Position numbers and translations under genes: made by a program
Shown: in pieces, positions 1 to 7,119 of the stretch
Position numbering within the stretch: the stretch's first letter is position 1
Layout of the letters: every line of letters starts with the position of its first letter
The notes under the pieces: model-generated
Database searches by the model: none
What the model was told of the DNA's origin: nothing
Seen by the model: only the letters and a program-made list of their open reading frames with translations
Assembly: GCA_041671045.1 (NCBI GenBank)
Contig: JBAZCF010000004.1
Span: 1 to 64,000 of the forward strand
Reading direction: 5' to 3'
DNA: 64,000 bases
From: Parachlamydiales bacterium
Lineage (GTDB): Bacteria > Chlamydiota > Chlamydiia > Chlamydiales > JABDDJ01

Positions 1-253
1 AATCATAAGTGATCGGAGCACTGGTATAATTGGTAATGGTATAGGTTTTTAAGGCGTGCTTCGTGAGAGTTGTCTGCGATGTCAATACGGATTGGGAAAA
101 CGGTTGCTTAAGTAGTTGTAATACAGGCTCATAAAAGAAAATGAGGATGATAAAGGCGCAAACAAATGCTCCAATCGATCGCAATAAAAGGGATCTAAGC
201 TCTTTGACATGAATGCTTAATGGAAGCAGCAGCTCCTCGCTAAGACTTGACAT
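1..253 (-). CDS. tatC: Sec-independent translocase TatC, N-terminal part (cut by window edge)
   Basis: The frame is open from an ATG at 253 to the window edge (84 codons). The protein begins with a short polar stretch followed by HVKELRSLLLRS, the amphipathic TatC N-terminus (family pattern H-x-x-E-L-R-x-R), and then a first membrane segment of about 18 residues rich in Ile, Phe and Ala. TatC is the twin-arginine signal receptor of the inner membrane and recruits TatA to export folded proteins. The start overlaps the 3' end of tatA by 14 nt in another frame, so the two are translationally coupled. The rest of the gene lies outside the window. Identity rests on this N-terminal pattern and on the tatA neighbour. 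Confidence 0.8.
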   Translation of the reverse strand, partial: MSSLSEELLLPLSIHVKELRSLLLRSIGAFVCAFIILIFFYEPVLQLLKQPFSQSVLTSQTTLTKHALKTYTITNYTSAPITYD

Positions 254-467
254 TCTCCTTGTCGTCCTTTTCTTCTGTTGTTGAAATTTTTTCCACTTTA
301 ACAGGGATTTCATGCGTTGTGGCGGATTCCTCTGATTCTCCGTTGCACGCTTTTTTAAATTCTCTGATCCCTTCGCCTAAGCTTTTGGCTAATTCGGGAA
401 GTTTCTTCCCTCCAAAGAGAAATAAAATTAAGAGTAGTATGACTAACAGTTCCCCACTTCCAAACAT
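240..467 (-). CDS. tatA: Twin-arginine translocase subunit TatA/TatB-like
   Basis: This 75-residue protein forms the pore or priming component of the Tat export system. It has the family layout: a short N-terminus (MFGSGELLVIL), one membrane helix at about residues 5-20, the hinge FGGKKLPELAKSLGEGIREFKKA with the conserved F-G and L-P-E-L, and a charged tail of Glu, Lys and Asp. Its length fits TatA. A strong ribosome-binding site (AAGGAAGGAAC) precedes the ATG. It lies directly upstream of tatC with overlapping ends. TatA and TatB cannot be separated with certainty on sequence alone, but FGxKKLPEL and the short length favour TatA. Confidence 0.93.
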   Translation of the reverse strand: MFGSGELLVILLLILFLFGGKKLPELAKSLGEGIREFKKACNGESEESATTHEIPVKVEKISTTEEKDDKENVKS

Positions 468-504
468 GTTCCTTCCTTTTGCCTAGATAAAAACACATTA
501 TTTC

Positions 505-534
505 TTGAGTTGGCACATTAATTGCAACTTTAAT
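505..534 (+). promoter_or_regulatory. Possible sigma-66 promoter upstream of the exported acidic protein
   Basis: TTGAGT at 505-510 and TTTAAT at 529-534 are separated by 18 nt, about 95 nt upstream of the chosen start at 628. The match to the -35/-10 consensus is only fair. It sits in the divergent gap between tatA and the acidic exported protein. No transcript evidence is available, so this is a candidate only. Confidence 0.3.
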
Positions 535-627
535 AGCGTGATGCAAAAAGCGGTTGTCGCTGTGCCCGGCATCACGGCTCACTCTCCTAGAGAGCAGTGC
601 TTAAACCTTTCACGAAAAGAGGATGCT

Positions 628-1986
628 ATGCACAGGAAAATCATTCTTCCGGTGGTGTTATCCTTAGTGGTGGTGTCAGCAGGATGGTCTTACCTCAATG
701 CTGACGATTCCGCTACGATGACTGATGAAGTTAAAACTGAGGTGATTGCTCCGGCAGTGCCCCAGCCAGCTACCGACCCTGAAGTGAATAATGATAGTAC
801 ACTTCCAGAGCAAGGCGTTATTATTGAAGAAGACGCTATGGAAGCAGTTCCTGCACCAGATGAGGAGCTAGCTTTGGAAGAAGGGGATCAAACTGAAGGA
901 ATGGTGCCTTCAGAAGTTATGACTCAAGAATCTGTTACCGTAGATGAAGTAGTCAATGAGCCTGCTAAGGATGCGGTTGTGCCACAGCCTGTAGTGAGCG
1001 ATGATGTTGTTGTTCCGCATGACGCACAGCCAACTGATGTGAATGGCGGCGTTGTTCCTAAGAGTGATGATTCCACAAAGGATATCATTAAGCATGACAC
1101 AGAAATAGATGAGGATTTGCAATGTGCACCTGCACCGGTTAATGTAGATGAACCCGCAAAAGCAGACGTACCTGCTGCAGGCGCTTTGCCTGAAGCCGGT
1201 GTACAGCAGGATGGAACACTTGCTGAAGCTGATGTGGAATCTACCATGGTGCCGCCAGCCGAAGTAGTAAAACATCCTTCGGATGATAATACCGTATTGC
1301 CGGTTTGTACTGAAACAGGTCAGGAAAACTGCATAGCTCCAGAACAAGTGCCCGCTCCAGTACCCACTAAGGATGAAGACCACTTAGCTCAGGCGCAAAT
1401 GGAAGTAAATGTGGAGGCTCCTGCAACTGCACCTGCAGTAGCAGAACCTGTAGTTCCTCCTAATCCTGTATTAACTCCTCCTTCGACGACGATCGAGCAG
1501 ACAGGAGTTTCTAAAGAGCCAGGCCAGGCCGGGCTCTATATGGACAGATTGAAAAAGTTCACTGTTCAGTTTCCTGAAACATGGGAAGTAAAACCTGGAA
1601 TGGCAGGGATGGATGTTGTAGGTATTTCTCCTTTAGAAGGTCCTAATGACACTTTTAGAGAAAATGTGAACGTAGCTTCACAAATCCTGCAGGCTCCTAT
1701 CAAAATGGAAGATTTTTATACTCAGGGCAAGAAAGCACTTTCTGAGCAGCTGCCTGCCTTTAAAGAGCTTGGTGTAGGGGATTCTAATGTCAATGGCCTA
1801 CAAGTCCATTGGATTGAGTTCTCTCAAGCAAGTAATAATGTTCAAGCTAACATTAAACAGTATTATATCTTATCTAAAGATGGATCTAGAGCCTATATTA
1901 TTACAGGCGCTGCTCCTCCAGAGAAGTTTGACAGTTTTAAAGCTACAATGGATAAAATTGTCCAATCTTTCAAAGTAGAGAATTAA
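628..1986 (+). CDS. Exported acidic low-complexity protein with C-terminal DUF1795/PsbP-like domain
   Basis: A 452-residue protein of unknown function. The start at 628 (MHRKIILPVVLSL...) is preferred over the longer open frame beginning at 505. It has an AAGAGGATG-type ribosome-binding site just upstream, and it begins with a clean signal peptide (residues 1-23, ending near LNADD). Residues about 25-300 are low complexity, dominated by Val, Pro, Ala, Glu and Asp, with a few Cys. The C-terminal 145 residues form a globular domain starting at about GLYMDRLKKFTVQFP and ending in a helix (FKATMDKIVQSFKVEN). This looks like the DUF1795/PsbP-Mog1 fold. I infer a periplasmic or surface protein whose long acidic linker spans the envelope. 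It converges tail to tail with the pGP6-D-like gene (4-nt overlap). Confidence 0.75.
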   Translation: MHRKIILPVVLSLVVVSAGWSYLNADDSATMTDEVKTEVIAPAVPQPATDPEVNNDSTLPEQGVIIEEDAMEAVPAPDEELALEEGDQTEGMVPSEVMTQESVTVDEVVNEPAKDAVVPQPVVSDDVVVPHDAQPTDVNGGVVPKSDDSTKDIIKHDTEIDEDLQCAPAPVNVDEPAKADVPAAGALPEAGVQQDGTLAEADVESTMVPPAEVVKHPSDDNTVLPVCTETGQENCIAPEQVPAPVPTKDEDHLAQAQMEVNVEAPATAPAVAEPVVPPNPVLTPPSTTIEQTGVSKEPGQAGLYMDRLKKFTVQFPETWEVKPGMAGMDVVGISPLEGPNDTFRENVNVASQILQAPIKMEDFYTQGKKALSEQLPAFKELGVGDSNVNGLQVHWIEFSQASNNVQANIKQYYILSKDGSRAYIITGAAPPEKFDSFKATMDKIVQSFKVEN

Positions 1987-2744
1987 TTCTGCTGTTGGGC
2001 TGCTGATAGCAATATCAGCAGCTCATTTGTTAGATACTTCAATGTATTTTTCTGCTTCTTAGAAAAACTCTCTGCATCCACTTCAGCTAAAGTCTCACAC
2101 ACCTTGCGCAGTTCTTTAATGGCTGCATCTACGGGGTCTGCTTTTCTTTTATCTTCATTAGCCAGAGGAAACTTCAGGCGTATTAAAGCAAGGAGCTCAT
2201 TCTTTGTTTCTCCTTTGTAGTCTTCGATAATACGCTGCTTTTTATTTAACTCGCCGTCTCTGCTGGCAAGTGTGTAAATCGCTTGCCGGGGCATATTCTC
2301 GATACGGAGTCTAAGGGGCTGGGGGAGGGCTTGATAAAACTCGTAGTACATCAGGAAATTATAAGGTGTCTGACGGTTGCCATAAGTTGTGATCAGCCAT
2401 GCAGTAAATGCGCCATCACGGTATTGGGTAAAGATCTGTTGCGCGCGCTTTATCCTCTCACCGTGCAAGATTGCCGCTTGATTGGTTATTGCTTTAAGCT
2501 CCATCGTCAGGGCTGAAAGTTCCTGCAGATCTTTAGCGGCATTTTTGGTGCCCTCTTCCGGTGCAAAACTTTCCAAGAGGTCAGCTAAGCCCTCTCTTTC
2601 TTGCTCGCTGAGTTCTGTTACACTGAAGATACTAGCAAAGCTGTTCAGTGTTCCATTACCGGCCTGTTTGGCCATCTCGCTCATTTTAGAGTTGGAGGTA
2701 TTCTTCTTTAGTCGCTGGGATAGGAGGGCGGTAACGTTGCTCAT
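1983..2744 (-). CDS. pGP6-D-like chlamydial protein (CT583 family)
   Basis: A 253-residue soluble, helix-rich protein that resembles the chlamydial plasmid protein pGP6-D and its chromosomal paralogue (CT583 in C. trachomatis). The biochemical role of the family is not known to me. The assignment rests on three points: its size, its start overlapping the parA stop by 4 nt (ATGA), and the order thrS-parA-pGP6D, which is the order found in Chlamydiaceae. The middle contains helical segments and a TYGNRQTPYNFLMYYEFYQALP-like region similar to replication- or partition-accessory proteins. I infer a partition- or segregation-related role from its constant pairing with a ParA ATPase. Confidence 0.75.
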   Translation of the reverse strand: MSNVTALLSQRLKKNTSNSKMSEMAKQAGNGTLNSFASIFSVTELSEQEREGLADLLESFAPEEGTKNAAKDLQELSALTMELKAITNQAAILHGERIKRAQQIFTQYRDGAFTAWLITTYGNRQTPYNFLMYYEFYQALPQPLRLRIENMPRQAIYTLASRDGELNKKQRIIEDYKGETKNELLALIRLKFPLANEDKRKADPVDAAIKELRKVCETLAEVDAESFSKKQKNTLKYLTNELLILLSAAQQQN

Positions 2745-3511
2745 ACAAATCGCTTGATTAGTTCTTGGGTAAGTTTTCGGTAGTCTTCCGCAGCACGTGC
2801 TGTGGGAGCGGTTTCAAATACGGGTTTGCCATGCACCGAGGCTTCGCTTACAGATATGTCACGGCGGATTTTAGTATTTAGCAGCTTTTTTGGGAATGTG
2901 CTTTCGATAACATCCAAGAAGGCGGAATTACTTTTACCACGGCTATTCCAGTAGGAGAGGACAACGCCTGCAACTTCTAGCGGATGCCTTTCGGATAGGC
3001 TCTTCATGAAGAGGGAGAGTCTTTCCAAGCCTTTAACGCTATAAAACTCAGGAGTAGCACAAACTAGGGTATGCTGAGCAGCTATCATTGCTGACTCTGT
3101 CAACCAACATAGGGAGGGAGGAGTATCAATGAGGATAAAATCGTAAGGGAGCGGGCGTAATATAGTTTTAAGTTTCTCGTGAGAATAGCGGTCGCTAGCT
3201 AATGTTCCTGTAACTTCTACTCTTTCCAGCCATGTATCGGCAGGAATAATATCCAACCCTTTGACGGTGCTTTGACGTATGATGTCTTGAACATCTTTTG
3301 TTCCTTGCAACACCGGAGCTAAGCTGTCGTGTTCGTCAGGATCAAGGCCTAAGCCTGTTGTAAGGTTAGCTTGAGCATCAAAGTCGACTAGAAGGACTTT
3401 CTTTTTGTGGTACTTTACAAGGCCTGCACCAAAGTGTAGTGCGGTGGAGGTCTTTGCCGTTCCACCTTTAAAGCTGCTTACTGCAATGATTGTAGCCGGT
3501 TTTGTCTTCAT
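2741..3511 (-). CDS. parA: ParA/Soj-family partition ATPase
   Basis: A 256-residue deviant-Walker ATPase for chromosome or plasmid partition, related to chlamydial CT582 and plasmid pGP5-D. The sequence shows the ParA signature: a deviant Walker A SSFKGGTAKTS at about 12-22 (lysines on both sides of GGTA), Walker A' LLVDFDAQANLTTGLG at about 40-55, and Walker B FILIDTPPSL at about 125. ParA proteins dimerise on ATP, bind DNA non-specifically and are stimulated by a partner protein. The next gene, pGP6-D-like, overlaps by 4 nt and is the obvious candidate partner. No parS-like repeats were recognised nearby. Confidence 0.93.
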   Translation of the reverse strand: MKTKPATIIAVSSFKGGTAKTSTALHFGAGLVKYHKKKVLLVDFDAQANLTTGLGLDPDEHDSLAPVLQGTKDVQDIIRQSTVKGLDIIPADTWLERVEVTGTLASDRYSHEKLKTILRPLPYDFILIDTPPSLCWLTESAMIAAQHTLVCATPEFYSVKGLERLSLFMKSLSERHPLEVAGVVLSYWNSRGKSNSAFLDVIESTFPKKLLNTKIRRDISVSEASVHGKPVFETAPTARAAEDYRKLTQELIKRFV

Positions 3512-3552
3512 CTTGCGTCAGGGGTATAAATTTGGTTGGAAGCGTATACGAA

Positions 3553-3580
3553 ATGCTAAAAAAGATAAAGCTGTGTGCAA
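3553..3580 (-). promoter_or_regulatory. parA: Candidate promoter for parA operon
   Basis: On the minus strand, TTGCAC (3580-3575) and TAGCAT (3558-3553) are separated by 16 nt. They lie about 40 nt upstream of the parA ATG. The match is moderate and no transcription data support it. Confidence 0.3.
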
Positions 3581-3869
3581 TTTTTTTTGTTATAGTACTT
3601 ATATTTGTAATGTTTATTATTAAGTGCTGGATTTAATTAATTTAAAATTTTTGTTTTTATTTATGTTGGGTGTTAAGAGTTGAAAATTGAACTAAATATT
3701 ATAAGATGGGTAGAGATGAATTTATAAGTAAACTCAATGCTCCATTAAAAAAATGAGCGAAGTATCCCAATGTCCGCAACGACTTCTTATTTGTATATGT
3801 AAAATATATAGCGATTTATTGAGGACCCCTAACCTTAAAAACGAGCTCATAAAAAACAGTGTGTAAGAT

Positions 3870-3889
3870 GCCCTCGACAAGTCGAGGGC
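3870..3889 (-). terminator. Hairpin downstream of thrS
   Basis: A perfect 9-bp inverted repeat (GCCCTCGAC / GTCGAGGGC) with a 2-nt centre lies 13 nt past the thrS stop. A T-run (GTTTTTTA) follows only after about 12 nt on the minus strand, so it is not a textbook intrinsic terminator. Transcript termination or 3'-end protection is the simplest reading. Confidence 0.5.
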
Positions 3890-3902
3890 TGTGAAAGTGA
3901 TA

Positions 3903-5834
3903 CTAGGACAAGATTTGTTCTGTGGCAAATGCCGAAGTTAAGCTGCGGGATGCTTTTTCTTGGTTCATTTTAGCAATCAGCTCATCAACACTAATTTCGC
4001 CATGCACCACATTATCGCGCGTACGCAGGTTGACAGTTTTGCTTTCTGTCTCTTTGTCACCGACTGTTAATATGTAGTTTACTTTCTCCATCTGCGCAGT
4101 GCGGACTTTTTTACTTACTGATTCGTTGGAATCATCTAAACGGCAGTTGTAGCCGGCATCGACAAATTTACGCATTAACTCTGCGCCGTACTCGGCATGT
4201 CTATCAGCAACAGTCAGAACTCTCACTTGTTCCGGACTTATCCATAAAGGGAATTTTCCGGCAAAATGCTCAATTAATATACCGAAGAATCTTTCAATGG
4301 AACCTAGCAATGCACGGTGGATCATCACCGGGCGTTTTCTTGTTCCGTCGGAAGCTGTGTATTCCAGCTCAAACTTTTCAGGAAGCGACATGTCCAGCTG
4401 GATTGTTCCGCACTGCCAAGTACGCTTTAGGGCATCACGAATGTGGAAGTCGATTTTAGGGCCGTAGAAAGCACCATCGCCCGGATTGATTTTGTAAGGT
4501 CTTCCGCTGGCGTCTAAAGCTCCTTGTAGGCCTTTTGTGGCTGTTTCCCATTCTTCATCAGAACCGATCGTATTCTTTTCAGGACGTGTGGAGAGCTCTA
4601 AGTGGTATTCCAATCCGAATGCGGAGTAAATAGTATCAGCGAATCGGATAGCCGCTAAGATCTCATTCTGGATATCTTCGGGTTTCATGAATATGTGGGC
4701 ATCATCTTGGTGGAAGCTGCGTACTCTAAATAAACCTGAAAGAGCTCCTGAGGGTTCAAAGCGGTGGACATTCCCTATTTCGGCCACACGCAGGGGCAGT
4801 TCTCTATAGCTATGGATATGCGAGCGGTAGAAGAGCATTCCGCCTGGACAGTTCATAGGCTTAATGGCGAAGTCGCGGTCTTCCACTTGGGAAGTAAACA
4901 TGTTTTGACGGTAGTTCGCCCAATGTCCGGACGTTTCCCACAGTTCGCGTGTCATCATTGTCGGTGTTTTAATTTCTACATAACCGTTGCGTGTCTGTAA
5001 TTCTCTAATATAAGAAGAGAGAGTGTTCCAGATAAACATCCCTTTTGGATGGATAAATGGCATGCCGGGAGCTTCTTCTTTTAATGAGAAGAGATCAAGT
5101 TGCGGGCCGATGACTTTGTGATCGCGTTTTTTTGCTTCTTCTAAAAATGTTAGGTATTCTTTTAGAAGTTTTTTATCGGGGAAGGAGATAGCATAGATTC
5201 GAGTCAGCATCTCATTATTGCTGTCGCCTCTCCAATAAGCGCCGGAAGTTTTCAAAATTTTAAAGGCTTTAATTTTCCCTATATTATATAGATGTGGTCC
5301 GCGGCAAAGATCGAAAAATTCTCCTTGGTGGTACCCTGTTAATTCTTTCCCTTCTTCTACCGCATCAATTAGTTCTAATTTATATTTGTTAGAAGCAAAA
5401 TGTTTTTTTGCTTCAGATTTATCTTTAAAAACTTCTTTTTTTGATACGTAGTTTTCATTAATAATTTTTTGAACTTCTTCTTCAATTTTACTAAAGTCTT
5501 CATCTGTTATTTGAAGGTTAGCAAAATCATAATAAAATCCTGCTTCTATAGGAGGGCCGATAGTTGGCTTAGCTTCGGGAAATAAACGGAGGACTGCCTG
5601 TGCTAATACGTGGGCTGAAGTATGCCAAAATACTTCTTTTCCTAGGGCGTCATCGAAATGCAAAAATTCTACTACGTCGTTCTCTTTCAATGGTGTAGAT
5701 AAATCACATTGCTTTCCGTTCAGGCTTGCAGAAACTGCTTGCTGAGGGGCATTTAAGTTAAGTTTCTCCGCGAGTTGTTTAATATTGAACCCGTTATCTA
5801 CCTCGATCATTTTATCAGCTAGTTTGATATGCAT
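3903..5834 (-). CDS. thrS: Threonyl-tRNA synthetase
   Basis: The enzyme charges tRNA-Thr and clears Ser-tRNA-Thr in the cytoplasm. Its 643 residues match the full-length bacterial enzyme. Domains in order: TGS (about 1-60); the editing domain with HTSAH at 71-75 and CRGPH at 177-181 (metal-binding His and Cys); the class II catalytic core from about 245 with zinc ligands Cys329 (MNCPGG) and His380 (QDDAHIF); motif 2 at about 358-382; motif 3 MIHRALLGSIERFFG near 510; and an anticodon-binding domain from about 540. All key residues are present. It is the left member of the chlamydial thrS-parA-pGP6D cluster. A tRNA-Thr(CGT) gene is also present in this window, at 38925-38997. Confidence 0.97.
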   Translation of the reverse strand: MHIKLADKMIEVDNGFNIKQLAEKLNLNAPQQAVSASLNGKQCDLSTPLKENDVVEFLHFDDALGKEVFWHTSAHVLAQAVLRLFPEAKPTIGPPIEAGFYYDFANLQITDEDFSKIEEEVQKIINENYVSKKEVFKDKSEAKKHFASNKYKLELIDAVEEGKELTGYHQGEFFDLCRGPHLYNIGKIKAFKILKTSGAYWRGDSNNEMLTRIYAISFPDKKLLKEYLTFLEEAKKRDHKVIGPQLDLFSLKEEAPGMPFIHPKGMFIWNTLSSYIRELQTRNGYVEIKTPTMMTRELWETSGHWANYRQNMFTSQVEDRDFAIKPMNCPGGMLFYRSHIHSYRELPLRVAEIGNVHRFEPSGALSGLFRVRSFHQDDAHIFMKPEDIQNEILAAIRFADTIYSAFGLEYHLELSTRPEKNTIGSDEEWETATKGLQGALDASGRPYKINPGDGAFYGPKIDFHIRDALKRTWQCGTIQLDMSLPEKFELEYTASDGTRKRPVMIHRALLGSIERFFGILIEHFAGKFPLWISPEQVRVLTVADRHAEYGAELMRKFVDAGYNCRLDDSNESVSKKVRTAQMEKVNYILTVGDKETESKTVNLRTRDNVVHGEISVDELIAKMNQEKASRSLTSAFATEQILS

Positions 5835-5941
5835 AGCTAGTATCCTTATTGAATGTATTTGGAAGTATTCTACTGAAAATTAGAATAAGCTTAAAGGGGT
5901 GTAAGATATTTATTTAATTCAACATCATTTGATAAAAGTTC

Positions 5942-5970
5942 TTGACGCTAACTAAATAATTAAGTTATGA
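5942..5970 (+). promoter_or_regulatory. Candidate promoter of the 6.0-kb outer-membrane protein gene
   Basis: TTGACG (5942-5947) and TTATGA (5965-5970) are separated by 17 nt, about 58 nt upstream of the ATG at 6028, in the divergent gap between thrS and the membrane-protein gene. The -35 box is close to consensus and the -10 is weaker. Confidence 0.4.
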
Positions 5971-6027
5971 AGATGTGGTATGAGAGCATTTAGAAATTTT
6001 CAAACAATAAATTTTATGGAGTGAAAC

Positions 6028-7050
6028 ATGCACTGGCGCTCAATTTTTGCAGGCGCTCTGACGTTAGTTCTTGCTATTCAGAGTTATATTTCTGCTGATA
6101 ATACCACTTTTGTTGGACCAACACTTCGTGGTGTTGTCGCTTCCCCAATTAGTGGTGAAGCTGCTTATTCTGTTTTAGGTGAAATAGGCACACGTAATTT
6201 CCGTGGAAATGGCACTATCGCATTTCAAGTTGGAAACAATAACTACTTTAAAATTTCTACAGATTGGCTGACACAAAAATTGCGTTACCACTCTGTAAAA
6301 AATAGCCATATCTGGGTACATCAAGAGGCATATGGTGCTGCGTACGCTTATAACTTCAATTGCGGCATCCTAAGCACAATTGATTTGGAAGGCTACTTTG
6401 CTCGTGCTCATAACAAAAACTATAGAGATATAGTAGAATTCACACCTGCTTTTGGTGTAGATCCTTCTTTCACAACTACAATTGAGCGCTCTATTTCCGG
6501 CGCTAGCTACTACGGTTTTTCAGGTGGAGTGACTTTAGAGCCATTACATTGCACAACAGTATCTGTAGCTTTGAACTGGGATCATATTGATTACCGTACA
6601 AAGAACCGTTCTTTAGACAAGAAACAAGGTTTTGGCGGTACAGTATGCATCCACCAGCAAGTTTTTGATAATGTAGGCCTGGATTTGAAAGGATCTTGGA
6701 GACGTCCATTTGATGACTACCAAGCAGCTCTTAACTGGTATGTCTGCGGCTACTGCCCAAGCGATCGCGCATCGATCGGTGTTTTCGGTGGATACACACA
6801 TACACGTTACGGTGTACCTGATGTAGGTAATGTCGGTATCCAAGTCGGATACTTCTTCGGCGGATGCAACTCATGCTACAATCCATGCGAATACGATCCT
6901 TGCTGCGAACCATGCAATACATTTGATCTAGTTGCTTGGGCTTCAAGACCTGCAGTTTACATCCCTGTTGTTTTAGCAACTCAAGATGTTCTAACTTCAG
7001 TTGTCACAGATCCAATTCCAGTGATTGAAGGTGAATCCGGCAATAATTGA
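6028..7050 (+). CDS. Cysteine-rich outer-membrane beta-barrel protein (porin-like)
   Basis: A 340-residue exported protein. It has a signal peptide (residues 1-23, cleavage likely near YISA-DN), many alternating hydrophobic/polar strands with aromatic girdles, glycine-rich turns, and a Cys-rich segment near residues 275-300 (GGCNSCYNPCEYDPCCEPC). The closest match I can suggest is the MOMP-like or Pom-type porins that dominate chlamydial outer membranes, in which disulfide cross-links replace peptidoglycan strength. The start has a GGAG ribosome-binding site. An isolated transcription unit with its own promoter and a downstream hairpin fits an abundant surface protein. Family identity is inferred from architecture only. 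Confidence 0.75.
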   Translation: MHWRSIFAGALTLVLAIQSYISADNTTFVGPTLRGVVASPISGEAAYSVLGEIGTRNFRGNGTIAFQVGNNNYFKISTDWLTQKLRYHSVKNSHIWVHQEAYGAAYAYNFNCGILSTIDLEGYFARAHNKNYRDIVEFTPAFGVDPSFTTTIERSISGASYYGFSGGVTLEPLHCTTVSVALNWDHIDYRTKNRSLDKKQGFGGTVCIHQQVFDNVGLDLKGSWRRPFDDYQAALNWYVCGYCPSDRASIGVFGGYTHTRYGVPDVGNVGIQVGYFFGGCNSCYNPCEYDPCCEPCNTFDLVAWASRPAVYIPVVLATQDVLTSVVTDPIPVIEGESGNN

Positions 7051-7085
7051 AGATCTTGACGAAGGTTAATCCCTCTATACCATTT

Positions 7086-7109
7086 AGCGCACCCCTAACA
7101 GGGTGCGCT
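7086..7109 (+). terminator. Hairpin after the outer-membrane protein gene
   Basis: A perfect 9-bp stem (AGCGCACCC / GGGTGCGCT, 6-nt loop) begins 36 nt after the stop at 7050 and ends only 10 nt before the GTG start of the next gene. It lacks a T-run. It may end or attenuate transcription from the strong membrane-protein gene. Confidence 0.55.
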
Positions 7110-7119
7110 TGGTTCACCT

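Larger units (their letters stand above)
3512..3902. other. Intergenic region between parA and thrS
   Basis: A stretch of 391 nt, AT-rich between about 3560 and 3720, with long A/T runs. It holds a candidate promoter for parA (3553-3580, minus strand) and a perfect hairpin downstream of thrS (3870-3889). A 64-codon open frame on the minus strand (3734-3928) overlaps the thrS end, has no ribosome-binding site and looks non-coding. Nothing else is recognised. Confidence 0.5.

Noticed and set aside
505..627. N-terminal 41-residue extension of the acidic exported protein (open frame from 505)
   Set aside because: The internal ATG at 628 has a good ribosome-binding site and begins a signal peptide; the extension lies in the promoter gap and looks non-coding.
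910..1383. Minus-strand open frames (157 and 107 codons) inside the acidic exported protein
   Set aside because: They are antisense to low-complexity Val/Ala/Pro/Glu codons, which produces stop-free shadows. No ribosome-binding site or family resemblance.
3734..3928. 64-codon minus-strand frame in the parA-thrS gap
   Set aside because: Overlaps the thrS 3' end and a hairpin, has no ribosome-binding site and the translation is not protein-like.
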